From the NCBI GenBank assembly GCA_900772425.1, contig CAAHEK010000129.1:1-7322 (forward strand): a stretch of 7,322 bases of DNA, given 5' to 3'. This DNA comes from an uncultured Lachnospira sp. (lineage in GTDB: Bacteria > Bacillota > Clostridia > Lachnospirales > Lachnospiraceae). The position numbers and the translations under genes were made by a program. This document shows, piece after piece, positions 1 to 7,158 of the stretch. The notes under the pieces were generated by a model. The model did not search any database, was not told the DNA's origin, and saw nothing but the letters and a program-made list of their open reading frames with translations. How positions within the stretch are numbered: the stretch's first letter is position 1; every line of letters begins with the position of its first letter.

Positions 1-16
1 CAGGAGGACTTTATTT

Positions 17-337
17 ATGTTTAAATTTAATAAGGATGTAATTCCTACAGACTGTGAACCAGGAGTTACAAGAAAAATTTTATGTTATTCAGATGACTTA
101 ATGATGTGCGAGATTACTTTTAAGAAGGGTGCAAAAGGAAACTTCCATAAGCATGAGCATTTGCAGATTACATATATTGCCAAAGGAAGCTTTGAATTCA
201 CTATCGGTGGCGAAACCAAAGTTGTAAATCAGGGTGATAGTGTATATATGCCATCTAATACAGAACATGGTGTTACATGTCTTGAAGAGGGAATTCTGGT
301 GGATGTGTTTAATCCAATGCGTAAGGATTTCCTGTAA
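17..337 (+). CDS. Small single-domain cupin protein, KdgF-like
   Basis: A complete 106-residue gene. An AGGAGG Shine-Dalgarno site at 2-7 lies 9 nt before the ATG, which fixes the start. The protein is one cupin beta-barrel. Cupin motif 1 is the G-N-F-H-K-H-E-H-L-Q stretch (residues 41-50) followed by G57; motif 2 is G73-D74 through P79 to H84. Likely metal ligands are H44, H46, Q50 and H84. Glutamine instead of the usual glutamate, the length, and the C-terminal D-V-F-N-P-M-R-K-D-F-L ending resemble KdgF, which converts 4,5-unsaturated uronates released from pectin or alginate to the linear keto form. That function is inferred from remembered family features; another small metal cupin remains possible. 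No other uronate gene is visible, because the window begins 16 nt upstream. The gene converges on the carAB cluster, and its last two codons overlap the start of a large palindrome. Confidence 0.9.
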   Translation: MFKFNKDVIPTDCEPGVTRKILCYSDDLMMCEITFKKGAKGNFHKHEHLQITYIAKGSFEFTIGGETKVVNQGDSVYMPSNTEHGVTCLEEGILVDVFNPMRKDFL

Positions 338-551
338 AATATGCTTTAATTGTATATTTAATACGGATTTTATATTATACATTGCCAATCACTCCTGCTG
401 TGCAAAACATTCCGATGAGCCTCCTAATACTATAATCGTGTTCAGCAAAGGCTTCCACGATTATATGAGTCTCATCTTCATTGCACACAAGTCACGATTC
501 ACAATGTATAATATAAAATCCTCACATATATACAAATTAAAGTATTTTACA
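333..551. repeat. 219-nt imperfect palindrome (MITE-like or long RNA hairpin)
   Basis: The two halves are reverse complements over nearly their whole length. Paired blocks, outside to inside, are 333-341 with 543-551 (9 bp), 344-351 with 535-542 (8 bp), 352-357 with 528-533 (6 bp), 365-384 with 502-521 (20 bp, perfect), 387-390 with 496-499, 400-405 with 481-486, 414-419 with 471-476, and 431-440 with 456-465 (10 bp). The apical loop is 441-455. Small bulges and internal loops separate the blocks. The left end falls inside the last Leu codon and stop codon of the cupin gene. No convincing target-site duplication flanks it (TTTCC against AACGG) and there is no transposase. It may be a miniature inverted-repeat element or a structured 3' UTR; I cannot decide between them. 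No credible gene lies within it. Confidence 0.8.
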
Positions 552-565
552 AACGGCTTTTTATC

Positions 566-606
566 AACACTTTTTGTCCTATAACCCTTGGATTACAAAA
601 AGTGTT
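566..606. other. AT-rich 12-bp hairpin next to the terminator
   Basis: A perfect 12-bp inverted repeat pairs 566-577 (AACACTTTTTGT) with 595-606, around a 17-nt loop. It sits between the large palindrome and the strong terminator. The stem has few G-C pairs and only a short T run follows on the + strand (605-608), so it may be a weak accessory terminator or a processing hairpin. Confidence 0.45.
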
Positions 607-615
607 TTGCAACGA

Positions 616-658
616 AAAAGGCAATGTACATGTCTTAAATGTGTGTACATTGCCTTTT
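616..658. terminator. Bidirectional rho-independent terminator
   Basis: A perfect 15-bp stem pairs 616-630 (AAAAGGCAATGTACA) with 644-658 around a 13-nt loop. On the + strand the stem ends in CCTTTT and is followed by an AT-rich stretch. On the - strand it ends in GCCTTTTTCGTT. It lies between the convergent cupin gene and the end of the minus-strand cluster (stop codon at 720-722), where a terminator shared by both directions is expected. The 659-719 stretch between it and that stop codon holds nothing else I can identify. Confidence 0.85.
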
Positions 659-719
659 GTATATTATTTATTGGGGGAGTCTGTGTATAACTTACAGTTA
701 ATCTATTTAAATGTTATAG

Positions 720-1682
720 TTATACTCTGCCTCTCATTTCCTTCATCATATCAAGTGATAGGAAGAAGCTTATTCCAAGTGGATTTATTACTATTCCTGA
801 TGCATCAAGTTCTTTAACCATTTCTATTAACTCATCAAATTTATAAAGCATTGTCTCATGATGACCCTCATAGCACTTGTTAAGTTCAAATCCGTCTGTA
901 AATGTAGGAACTGCTATTATCTTCTCATTCTCATCATGGTCGCTTAATTTACCTGTAAGGTCAACAAATGGATACGAAATAGTAACCTCTGCTTCATCCT
1001 CTTCTTTCTGGCATGGAATCATGAATTCTGTTGCCTTAAGCGCCAAAATCATAGCATTTTCACATCTTACAAGTATATCTTCTCTTGTCTTGTGAGCATC
1101 ATCTTTTCTTAATTCCTGGAAATAATCAAGCATTGTGCTCTGAAGTGCAGGATTTGACACATACTTGTCATCAAAATATTCGTCATATGCATATAACTGC
1201 TCACGGCTTACTGTATAAGCTTCTGATTTCCCGTCAATAAATCTTACATTCTTATAACCATTACGATACATATGTCCTATTTCCTGCTTGAAATCTTCTG
1301 CTGTTTCAATACCAAATGTTACATTGTATCCTTTTTCGTTAATCTTATTTTCCACTTCACCATGATTAGCATATGTGTAAAGCACAATAAGATCTGAATC
1401 TACAATATAAGGATATCCTGTATTATCTGAATATGCTACCCACAATCTCTCAGCATTCTTGATTTTGTCAATAACTATTGTTTCATACACCTTTGTTAAA
1501 TCGGCAAAGAATCCAATATCGTTGACGCTGTCCTTTTCTTCTGCCTTTTTCCGGCACTCAGGAAGAACCTTTGCCATTACCTGAATTGCCTCATCCAAAG
1601 GAAGTGACTGCATCATGGCAACGCCTTTATCCTTATCCTGAAAAATGTGTTTTAATATATCCTGTGCTCTTCTTCCATCCAT
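720..1682 (-). CDS. SseB-domain protein with a probable tandem SseB-like repeat
   Basis: A 320-residue, probably cytoplasmic protein with no signal peptide or membrane segment. The C-terminal part (about 217-309) matches the SseB N-terminal domain family: a first strand at F220-M221-I222-P223, Y237-P238-F239-V240-D241, I256-A257-V258-P259-T260-F261-T262-D263, and the hallmark G296-I297-V298-I299-N300-P301 near the end. Residues 78-150 repeat this order in degenerate form: L80-W81-V82-A83, Y90-P91-Y92-I93-V94-D95, L98-I99-V100-L101-Y102-T103, then V146-R147-F148-I149-D150-G151. About 155-210 is a charged, probably helical linker. SseB domains occur in many Gram-positive proteins of unknown role; the name comes from an enterobacterial enhanced serine sensitivity protein, and no reaction can be assigned. 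The start has only a weak GGGG Shine-Dalgarno about 8 nt upstream and lies 19 nt after the preceding stop, consistent with being last in the operon. Confidence 0.87.
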   Translation of the reverse strand: MDGRRAQDILKHIFQDKDKGVAMMQSLPLDEAIQVMAKVLPECRKKAEEKDSVNDIGFFADLTKVYETIVIDKIKNAERLWVAYSDNTGYPYIVDSDLIVLYTYANHGEVENKINEKGYNVTFGIETAEDFKQEIGHMYRNGYKNVRFIDGKSEAYTVSREQLYAYDEYFDDKYVSNPALQSTMLDYFQELRKDDAHKTREDILVRCENAMILALKATEFMIPCQKEEDEAEVTISYPFVDLTGKLSDHDENEKIIAVPTFTDGFELNKCYEGHHETMLYKFDELIEMVKELDASGIVINPLGISFFLSLDMMKEMRGRV

Positions 1683-1701
1683 TATAAGTTACCCCAATCA
1701 T

Positions 1702-2772
1702 TTAGTATTGATTAAAAATCTTCTGTATGCCTTCATTATCTTTCTTACCTGAATTAATGGAAAGCATAAGCAGCATTCTTGCTTTTACAGGTGACATCTG
1801 ACCTGCATTTATTACATTATCGTAAACATTTTTACTATTGTCAACTCTGATATTTCCTGTAGTCAGTACAACAGGAGGTATAGTGCTGCTTCCTGTAATT
1901 TCCTTAGCTGTCTCTGACAACTTTCCATTACCTGAAGAAGTAACAATTACTATGCCGTCATTTCTGTTAAAGGCCTTTTCATAAATCTGGCTGTCTATCC
2001 CCTGATAATCATATATTATCTGTACTTCAGGGAATTCTTTAACCGAAGAAATATCAAATGTATTATCATAATTTTTGTTCGATTTATCCTCTAAAACAAC
2101 TGTATTTTCATTTACAGTTCCTATGTAACCGTTATCTGCTTCAGAGGCATTCTCCATGCATATCGTTTCAGAACCGACATAAAGTGCCTGATACAAATTA
2201 TTATTATTTAATACCACTACTCCTTTGTCAGCCACATCTTTAGTATCAGCCACCATAACTGCTGTATTTATAACTGATGTAATATCTTTTATTTCTGACT
2301 TTAATGGTACTATAACAACAGGCTTTTTAGTCTTTAGAGTAAGTTCCAGAAAATATCCCAATTCCTCTACTGTCTGCTCATCATGAACTATAACAACTCC
2401 CTTTGAATCAGAAGAATCCAATATAGAAAATACTTTCTTAGATATATCAAGCATTTCGTTTGTTTCTAGCTTTCCCTTCTGTAAGCTTACCAGCTGCGAT
2501 ATTCTTACATCGACAGAATTAATTTCTGTAATATCCTTATAGACGTCCTCAATATTATCTGTTGTAGAAACAACATTTACTGCCTGCTTTATATCTTTAT
2601 CAGTATCCTCTTTATCATCCTCAGACGAACTGTCATTATTATCGCTATTATACGATTCATTCTGTGAAAGCATATATTGCATAGGATTGGCTGCCCTGTT
2701 ATCGCAGGCAGCCAGCATTCCCATACATATTATACAAATAAGCCCCATTAAGGCTGTTTTTTTATTCGTCAT
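1702..2772 (-). CDS. Lipoprotein with a degenerate type II L-asparaginase fold, probably inactive
   Basis: A 356-residue exported lipoprotein: positively charged N-terminus, hydrophobic core about 7-20, and lipobox L20-A21-A22-C23, so C23 should be lipidated. Residues 34-62 form an Asn/Ser/Asp/Glu-rich linker. About 64-356 follows type II asparaginase: G125-V-V-I-V-H130, the V135-E136-E137 to F141-L-E-L-T segment, K150-P-V-V-I-V, G184-V-V-V-L-N, G215-Y-I-G, F239-D-I-S, G281-N-G, then K330-A-R-M-L-L-M-L and terminal I352-F-N-Q-Y. The catalytic parts are changed. The T-G-G-T-I motif reads T70-T-D-N-I74, the T-D pair after His-Gly reads E132-Q133, the catalytic Lys is S201, the Tyr-bearing mobile loop is about 20 residues shorter, and the S-A-D-G-P segment is missing. 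Asparagine hydrolysis is therefore unlikely; ligand binding is possible. AAAGGA about 9 nt upstream supports this start. It lies 27 nt after carB. Confidence 0.88.
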   Translation of the reverse strand: MTNKKTALMGLICIICMGMLAACDNRAANPMQYMLSQNESYNSDNNDSSSEDDKEDTDKDIKQAVNVVSTTDNIEDVYKDITEINSVDVRISQLVSLQKGKLETNEMLDISKKVFSILDSSDSKGVVIVHDEQTVEELGYFLELTLKTKKPVVIVPLKSEIKDITSVINTAVMVADTKDVADKGVVVLNNNNLYQALYVGSETICMENASEADNGYIGTVNENTVVLEDKSNKNYDNTFDISSVKEFPEVQIIYDYQGIDSQIYEKAFNRNDGIVIVTSSGNGKLSETAKEITGSSTIPPVVLTTGNIRVDNSKNVYDNVINAGQMSPVKARMLLMLSINSGKKDNEGIQKIFNQY

Positions 2773-2799
2773 ACAGCATTATCCTTTTAGGGTTAATCC

Positions 2800-5700
2800 T
2801 TAATTGTTACCACGATTATCAATTGTTGCTATATCTATAATTGATAACTCCTTATTATTAAATGCATGCTCAAGACTTGAAATAAGTGCATGAGCTGTAT
2901 CAAGACTTGTAAGGCAGTGAACGCCTGTCTCAATAGCATATCTTCTGATAAGGAATCCGTCCTTGGCTCTCTCAATACCACTCTCTGGTGTATCAATTAC
3001 AAGGTCAATCTTATGCTCTAAGATAAGGTCAAGGAGTGTAGGAGCTTCCTGTCCAATCTTGTTAACCTGAATTGCATGTACTCCATTTTCCTTAAGAACC
3101 TTAGCAGTTCCTCTTGAAGCATATATCTTGTAACCAAGCGCCTCAAATCTCTGTGCAATATCAATACCATCCTGCTTATCCTTATCTGCAAGAGTCATGA
3201 TAATCTGCTTGTGCTTTGGAAGTCTGATTCCAGCTCCCTCGAATGCCTTATAAAGTGCCTCATCAAAACTCTTAGATATACCAAGACACTCACCTGTAGA
3301 CTTCATTTCTGGTCCAAGGCTGATATCAGCGCCTCTGATCTTCTCAAATGAGAATACAGGCATCTTGATAGCATAGTAATCTGCTGCTTTCTGAAGTCCA
3401 GGCTCATAGCCTAATTCCTTAATTGTCTTTCCGATAATAACCTGTGTAGCAAGCTTGACAATTGGAATACCTGTAACCTTGCTGATATATGGTACTGTAC
3501 GGCTTGAACGAGGGTTAACCTCAATTACATATACCTGGTCATCATATACGATAAACTGAATGTTAATCATACCCTTTACATGAAGTGCTCTTGCAAGTCT
3601 TCCTGTATAATCTTCAATCATATCAACAATCTTAGGTGATATTGACTTGGCAGGATATACAGAAATACTGTCTCCTGAGTGAATACCGGCTCTCTCAATA
3701 TGCTCCATAATACCAGGAATAAGAATATCCTGACCGTCACATACAGCATCAACTTCTATTTCCTTACCCATAAGGTACTTATCTACAAGGATTGGATGAT
3801 CCTGCTTAATTCTGTTGATGATATTCATGAATTCAACTACATCTTCATCAGATACCGCAATCTGCATACCCTGTCCACCAAGTACATATGAAGGTCTTAC
3901 AAGCACAGGATATCCAAGTTCATTGGCAGCCTTAAGAGCTTCCTCAACTGTGAATACAGTCTGACCCTTAGCTCTTGGAATCTGTGTCTGCTCAAGTATC
4001 TCATCAAAAAGCTCTCTATCCTCAGCAGCATCAACATCTTCTGCCTTAGTTCCAAGAATAGGAACTCCCATCTTCATAAGTGCTTCTGTAAGCTTAATAG
4101 CTGTCTGTCCACCAAACTGAACAACTGCGCCGTCAGGCTTCTCAAACTCTACGATTGATTCAACATCCTCTGCTGTAAGTGGCTCAAAATAAAGCTTATC
4201 AGCAATATCAAAGTCAGTAGATACTGTCTCCGGGTTATTGTTAATAATAATTGTCTCAAAGCCTTCCTTCTTAAATGCCCATGTACAATGAACTGAACAG
4301 AAATCGAATTCGATACCCTGTCCGATTCTGATTGGACCAGAACCAAGTACAAGAACCTTCTTCTTATCCTTAGTCTCTACAGCTTCATTTTCACTTCCAT
4401 ATACTGAGTAGTAGTATGGAGTTGTTGCTGCGAACTCAGCAGCACATGTATCAACCATCTTAAATGCTGCATGGATATTGTATTTGTCTCTTAATTCCTT
4501 GATTTCTCTTTCTGTATGACCTGTTAAATCACCGATAACATTATCAGGGAATTCAATTCTCTTAGCTTCTCTTAAAAGGCTCTCTGTAAGAGGTCCTCTC
4601 CTAAGTGCATTTTCCATATCTACAATAATCTGGAGCTTATCAATAAACCATAAGTCTATCTTAGTAATATCATGCATCTTGGCTGCTGAAATGTGTCTTC
4701 TTAAGCCTTCTGCTATCTTCCAGATTCTTCTGTCATCTACAATGTGAAGTTCTTCAAGCAGTTCTTCGTCTGTAAGTTTTGTGAAGTCATATGACATAAG
4801 GCTGTCAACATGCTGCTCAAGAGAACGGATAGCCTTCATAAGACCACCCTCGAAGTTATCAGAAATACTCATAACCTCACCTGTAGCCTTCATCTGTGTT
4901 GTAAGTGTTCTCTTTGCAGAGATAAACTTATCAAATGGAAGTCTAGGAATCTTAACTACACAGTAATCAAGTGCTGGCTCGAAACTTGCATAAGTCTTTC
5001 CTGTAACTGCATTCTTAATCTCATCAAGTGTATAACCAAGTGCAATCTTAGCTGCAACCTTTGCAATAGGATAACCTGTTGCCTTAGAAGCTAATGCTGA
5101 TGAACGGCTTACTCGAGGGTTAACTTCGATTACACAGTACTCAAAACTGTCTGGATGAAGTGCATACTGTACATTACATCCACCTGTGATACCTAATTCA
5201 TCAATAATTCTTAATGCAGATGTTCTTAACATCTGGTATTCCTTATCAGAAAGTGTCTGTGAAGGAGCAACTACAATACTATCACCTGTATGAACACCAA
5301 CAGGGTCGATATTTTCCATGTTACAGATAGTAATACATGTTCCGTTACTGTCACGCATTACCTCGTATTCGATTTCCTTCCAGCCTGCGATACAACGCTC
5401 TACAAGGACTTCTCCAACTCTTGAAAGTCTAAGACCATTTTCAAGAATTTCTCTTAATTCCTGTACATTGTTAGCGATACCACCGCCACTTCCACCCAGT
5501 GTGTAAGCAGGACGAAGAACTACAGGATAACCAATCTTGGCTGCAAATGCTTCACCATCTTCAACATTGTTTACGACAAGTGAAGGTGCGCATGGCTCAC
5601 CAATCTTTTCCATTGTCTCCTTAAACATAAGACGGTCTTCTGCCTTCTTGATTGTAAGTGCAGTTGTACCGATAAGCTTTACATTGTGTTCTTCAAGGAA

Positions 5701-6018
5701 GCCTGTCTCTGCAATTTCCATTGCAAGGTTAAGTCCTGCCTGACCACCAAGTGTAGGTAAAATGCTGTCCGGCTTCTCTTTTAAAATAATCTGCTTTAAT
5801 GCTTCAACTGTAAGAGGCTCGATATATACCTCATCAGCAATATCTTTATCTGTCATGATAGTAGCTGGGTTAGAGTTTACCAATACTACTTCAATACCTT
5901 CTTCTTTAAGAGAACGGCATGCCTGTGTTCCGGCATAATCAAATTCTGCTGCCTGACCAATTACGATTGGACCAGAACCTATAACTAATACTTTCTTAAT
6001 ACTTTCAATCTTTGGCAT
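2800..6018 (-). CDS. carB: Carbamoyl-phosphate synthase large subunit
   Basis: A full-length 1072-residue CarB, close to the usual 1070-1080. It makes carbamoyl phosphate from bicarbonate, ammonia channelled from CarA, and two ATP, feeding pyrimidine and arginine synthesis in the cytoplasm. Domain order is complete: N-terminal ATP-grasp carboxyphosphate half (1-400, opening with G14-S-G-P-I-V-I-G-Q22 and containing E298-V-N-P-R302), oligomerisation domain (about 401-550), the second ATP-grasp carbamate half (about 551-930, G559-S-G-P-I-R-I-G-Q567 and E833-V-N-P-R837), and the C-terminal MGS-like allosteric domain (about 935-1072). AGGAGG at 6028-6033 lies 9 nt before the ATG and inside the end of carA; only 4 nt separate the two genes, indicating translational coupling. 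No frameshift or internal stop is present. It could serve either pathway or both; the sequence does not decide. Confidence 0.98.
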   Translation of the reverse strand: MPKIESIKKVLVIGSGPIVIGQAAEFDYAGTQACRSLKEEGIEVVLVNSNPATIMTDKDIADEVYIEPLTVEALKQIILKEKPDSILPTLGGQAGLNLAMEIAETGFLEEHNVKLIGTTALTIKKAEDRLMFKETMEKIGEPCAPSLVVNNVEDGEAFAAKIGYPVVLRPAYTLGGSGGGIANNVQELREILENGLRLSRVGEVLVERCIAGWKEIEYEVMRDSNGTCITICNMENIDPVGVHTGDSIVVAPSQTLSDKEYQMLRTSALRIIDELGITGGCNVQYALHPDSFEYCVIEVNPRVSRSSALASKATGYPIAKVAAKIALGYTLDEIKNAVTGKTYASFEPALDYCVVKIPRLPFDKFISAKRTLTTQMKATGEVMSISDNFEGGLMKAIRSLEQHVDSLMSYDFTKLTDEELLEELHIVDDRRIWKIAEGLRRHISAAKMHDITKIDLWFIDKLQIIVDMENALRRGPLTESLLREAKRIEFPDNVIGDLTGHTEREIKELRDKYNIHAAFKMVDTCAAEFAATTPYYYSVYGSENEAVETKDKKKVLVLGSGPIRIGQGIEFDFCSVHCTWAFKKEGFETIIINNNPETVSTDFDIADKLYFEPLTAEDVESIVEFEKPDGAVVQFGGQTAIKLTEALMKMGVPILGTKAEDVDAAEDRELFDEILEQTQIPRAKGQTVFTVEEALKAANELGYPVLVRPSYVLGGQGMQIAVSDEDVVEFMNIINRIKQDHPILVDKYLMGKEIEVDAVCDGQDILIPGIMEHIERAGIHSGDSISVYPAKSISPKIVDMIEDYTGRLARALHVKGMINIQFIVYDDQVYVIEVNPRSSRTVPYISKVTGIPIVKLATQVIIGKTIKELGYEPGLQKAADYYAIKMPVFSFEKIRGADISLGPEMKSTGECLGISKSFDEALYKAFEGAGIRLPKHKQIIMTLADKDKQDGIDIAQRFEALGYKIYASRGTAKVLKENGVHAIQVNKIGQEAPTLLDLILEHKIDLVIDTPESGIERAKDGFLIRRYAIETGVHCLTSLDTAHALISSLEHAFNNKELSIIDIATIDNRGNN

Positions 6019-6022
6019 GTCA

Positions 6023-7096
6023 TTAGTCCTCCTTCTTCATCATGTCCATAAATCTGTCAAATAAATAAGCTGTATCCTGTGGACCTGCGCAGGCTTCCGG
6101 ATGGAACTGAACAGTAAAAATATTCTTTCCTACATATTCAAGTCCTTCATTAGTCTTATCATTAACATTTTCAAATGCAGGTATCGCAACATTGCTGTCA
6201 AGTGTGCTCTCATCTACTACATAACCATGGTTCTGTGAAGATATATAACATTTACCGGTCTTTAAATCTTTAACAGGGTGGTTAGCACCTCTGTGTCCAT
6301 ATTTAAGTCTGTGTGTATCTGCACCTGTTGCAAGTGCCATAAGCTGATGTCCAAGACAGATAGCAAATATAGGAACATTGCTGTTATAAAGCTTCTTAAT
6401 CTCTTCAATTATCTCCACACATTCCTTAGGATCTCCAGGTCCGTTAGACAACATAATTCCGTCCGGATTAGAAGCAAGTATTTCTTCTGCCTTAGTATAT
6501 GCAGGATATACTGTAACCTCACAGCCTCTGTCATTAAGTGATCTTGCAATATTTTTCTTAGCACCGAAATCCATAAGTGCAACCTTAGGACCTTTGCCAG
6601 GAAGAACATATTTTTCTTCGCATGTAACCTTTCTTACAACTCCCTTAACACTGTATTCCTTAATCTTAGGAAGCACCTCTTCAAGATTGTAATTCTCGTT
6701 AGTTGTAATCATTCCGTTCATAGTACCCTTTTCTCTTAATATCTTAGTAAGGGCTCTTGTATCTATTCCGCAGATACCAGGTATATCATTATCAAGAAGG
6801 AATTTCTGGATAGGATCTTCATTTCTGAAGTTGCTTGCCATTCTAGAAAGCTCACGGACAATATATCCATCCGGCCATGCTTTCTGGGATTCCATATCCT
6901 TATAGCATACGCCGTAATTACCGATAAGAGGATATGTCATTGTTACTGCCTGTCCTGCATAAGAAGGATCAGTCAGCACCTCCAAATATCCTGTCATAGA
7001 TGTGTTAAAGACAATCTCACTAATAACTTCGCGGGTCGAACCTATGCTGGTTCCTTCAAAGACCGTTCCATCTTCAAGTATCAAAAATGCTTTCAT
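6023..7096 (-). CDS. carA: Carbamoyl-phosphate synthase small subunit (glutamine amidotransferase)
   Basis: A 357-residue CarA that hydrolyses glutamine and passes ammonia to CarB. The N-terminal small-subunit domain (about 1-150) starts M-K-A-F-L-I-L-E-D-G-T and includes N31-T-S-M-T-G-Y-L-E-V and G110-I-D-T-R114. The C-terminal class I glutaminase domain (about 170-357) has S217-N-G-P-G-D, the nucleophile C247 in I-C-L-G-H-Q, and the His-Glu pair H332/E334 in Q-F-H-P-E, so the triad is intact. I chose the ATG at 7096-7094 because the family typically begins with M-K-A-F-L. The frame also has GTG at 7105-7103 and TTG at 7108-7106 upstream. AAAGGA at 7111-7116 would suit the GTG better, while GGTGG lies 5 nt before the ATG, so the exact start is not settled. 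It is the first gene of the minus-strand cluster, with promoter-like sequence 100-140 nt upstream. Confidence 0.95.
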   Translation of the reverse strand: MKAFLILEDGTVFEGTSIGSTREVISEIVFNTSMTGYLEVLTDPSYAGQAVTMTYPLIGNYGVCYKDMESQKAWPDGYIVRELSRMASNFRNEDPIQKFLLDNDIPGICGIDTRALTKILREKGTMNGMITTNENYNLEEVLPKIKEYSVKGVVRKVTCEEKYVLPGKGPKVALMDFGAKKNIARSLNDRGCEVTVYPAYTKAEEILASNPDGIMLSNGPGDPKECVEIIEEIKKLYNSNVPIFAICLGHQLMALATGADTHRLKYGHRGANHPVKDLKTGKCYISSQNHGYVVDESTLDSNVAIPAFENVNDKTNEGLEYVGKNIFTVQFHPEACAGPQDTAYLFDRFMDMMKKED

Positions 7097-7116
7097 GAAT
7101 GCCACCAATTTCCTTT
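7097..7116 (-). promoter_or_regulatory. carA ribosome-binding region with two candidate sites
   Basis: Read on the - strand this is AAAGGAAATTGGTGGCATTC followed by ATG. AAAGGA (7111-7116) is the better Shine-Dalgarno match but lies 14 nt from the ATG and only 5 nt from the in-frame GTG at 7105. GGTGG is 5 nt from the ATG but is a mismatched site. The family N-terminus favours the ATG; the spacing favours the GTG, which would add three residues. Confidence 0.5.
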
Positions 7117-7133
7117 CGTATATTTAATTAATT

Positions 7134-7154
7134 AAAAGGAGTCAACTCCCTTTT
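7134..7154 (-). other. Leader hairpin upstream of carA
   Basis: On the - strand AAAAGGGAG, loop TTGA, then CTCCTTTT form an 8-bp stem with one bulged G. The final TTTT is part of the stem and is followed by AATTAATT rather than more T, so this is at best a weak terminator. It lies between the presumed transcription start and the carA ribosome-binding site, where an attenuation or stability hairpin could act. Confidence 0.45.
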
Positions 7155-7158
7155 GCGC

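Noticed and set aside
333..551. Calling the palindrome an insertion sequence or a CRISPR-like array
   Set aside because: There is no transposase frame, no clear target duplication, and no direct repeat-spacer pattern; it is one inverted structure.
234..584. A 116-codon + strand reading frame overlapping the cupin gene and the palindrome
   Set aside because: It starts inside the cupin gene in another frame, has no ribosome-binding site, and its sequence is mostly translated palindrome, rich in Cys, Ile and His with no domain pattern.
602..817. A 71-codon + strand reading frame after the terminator
   Set aside because: It begins in the terminator stem region and runs antisense into the SseB-domain gene, with no ribosome-binding site.
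1702..2772. Annotating the lipoprotein as an active L-asparaginase (ansB)
   Set aside because: The fold matches but all catalytic positions that could be aligned are substituted and the active-site loop is shortened, so an enzyme name would mislead.
4149..5743. Several 60-94 codon frames within carB on both strands
   Set aside because: All lie inside a full-length, well conserved carB frame and show no independent start signal or recognisable protein.
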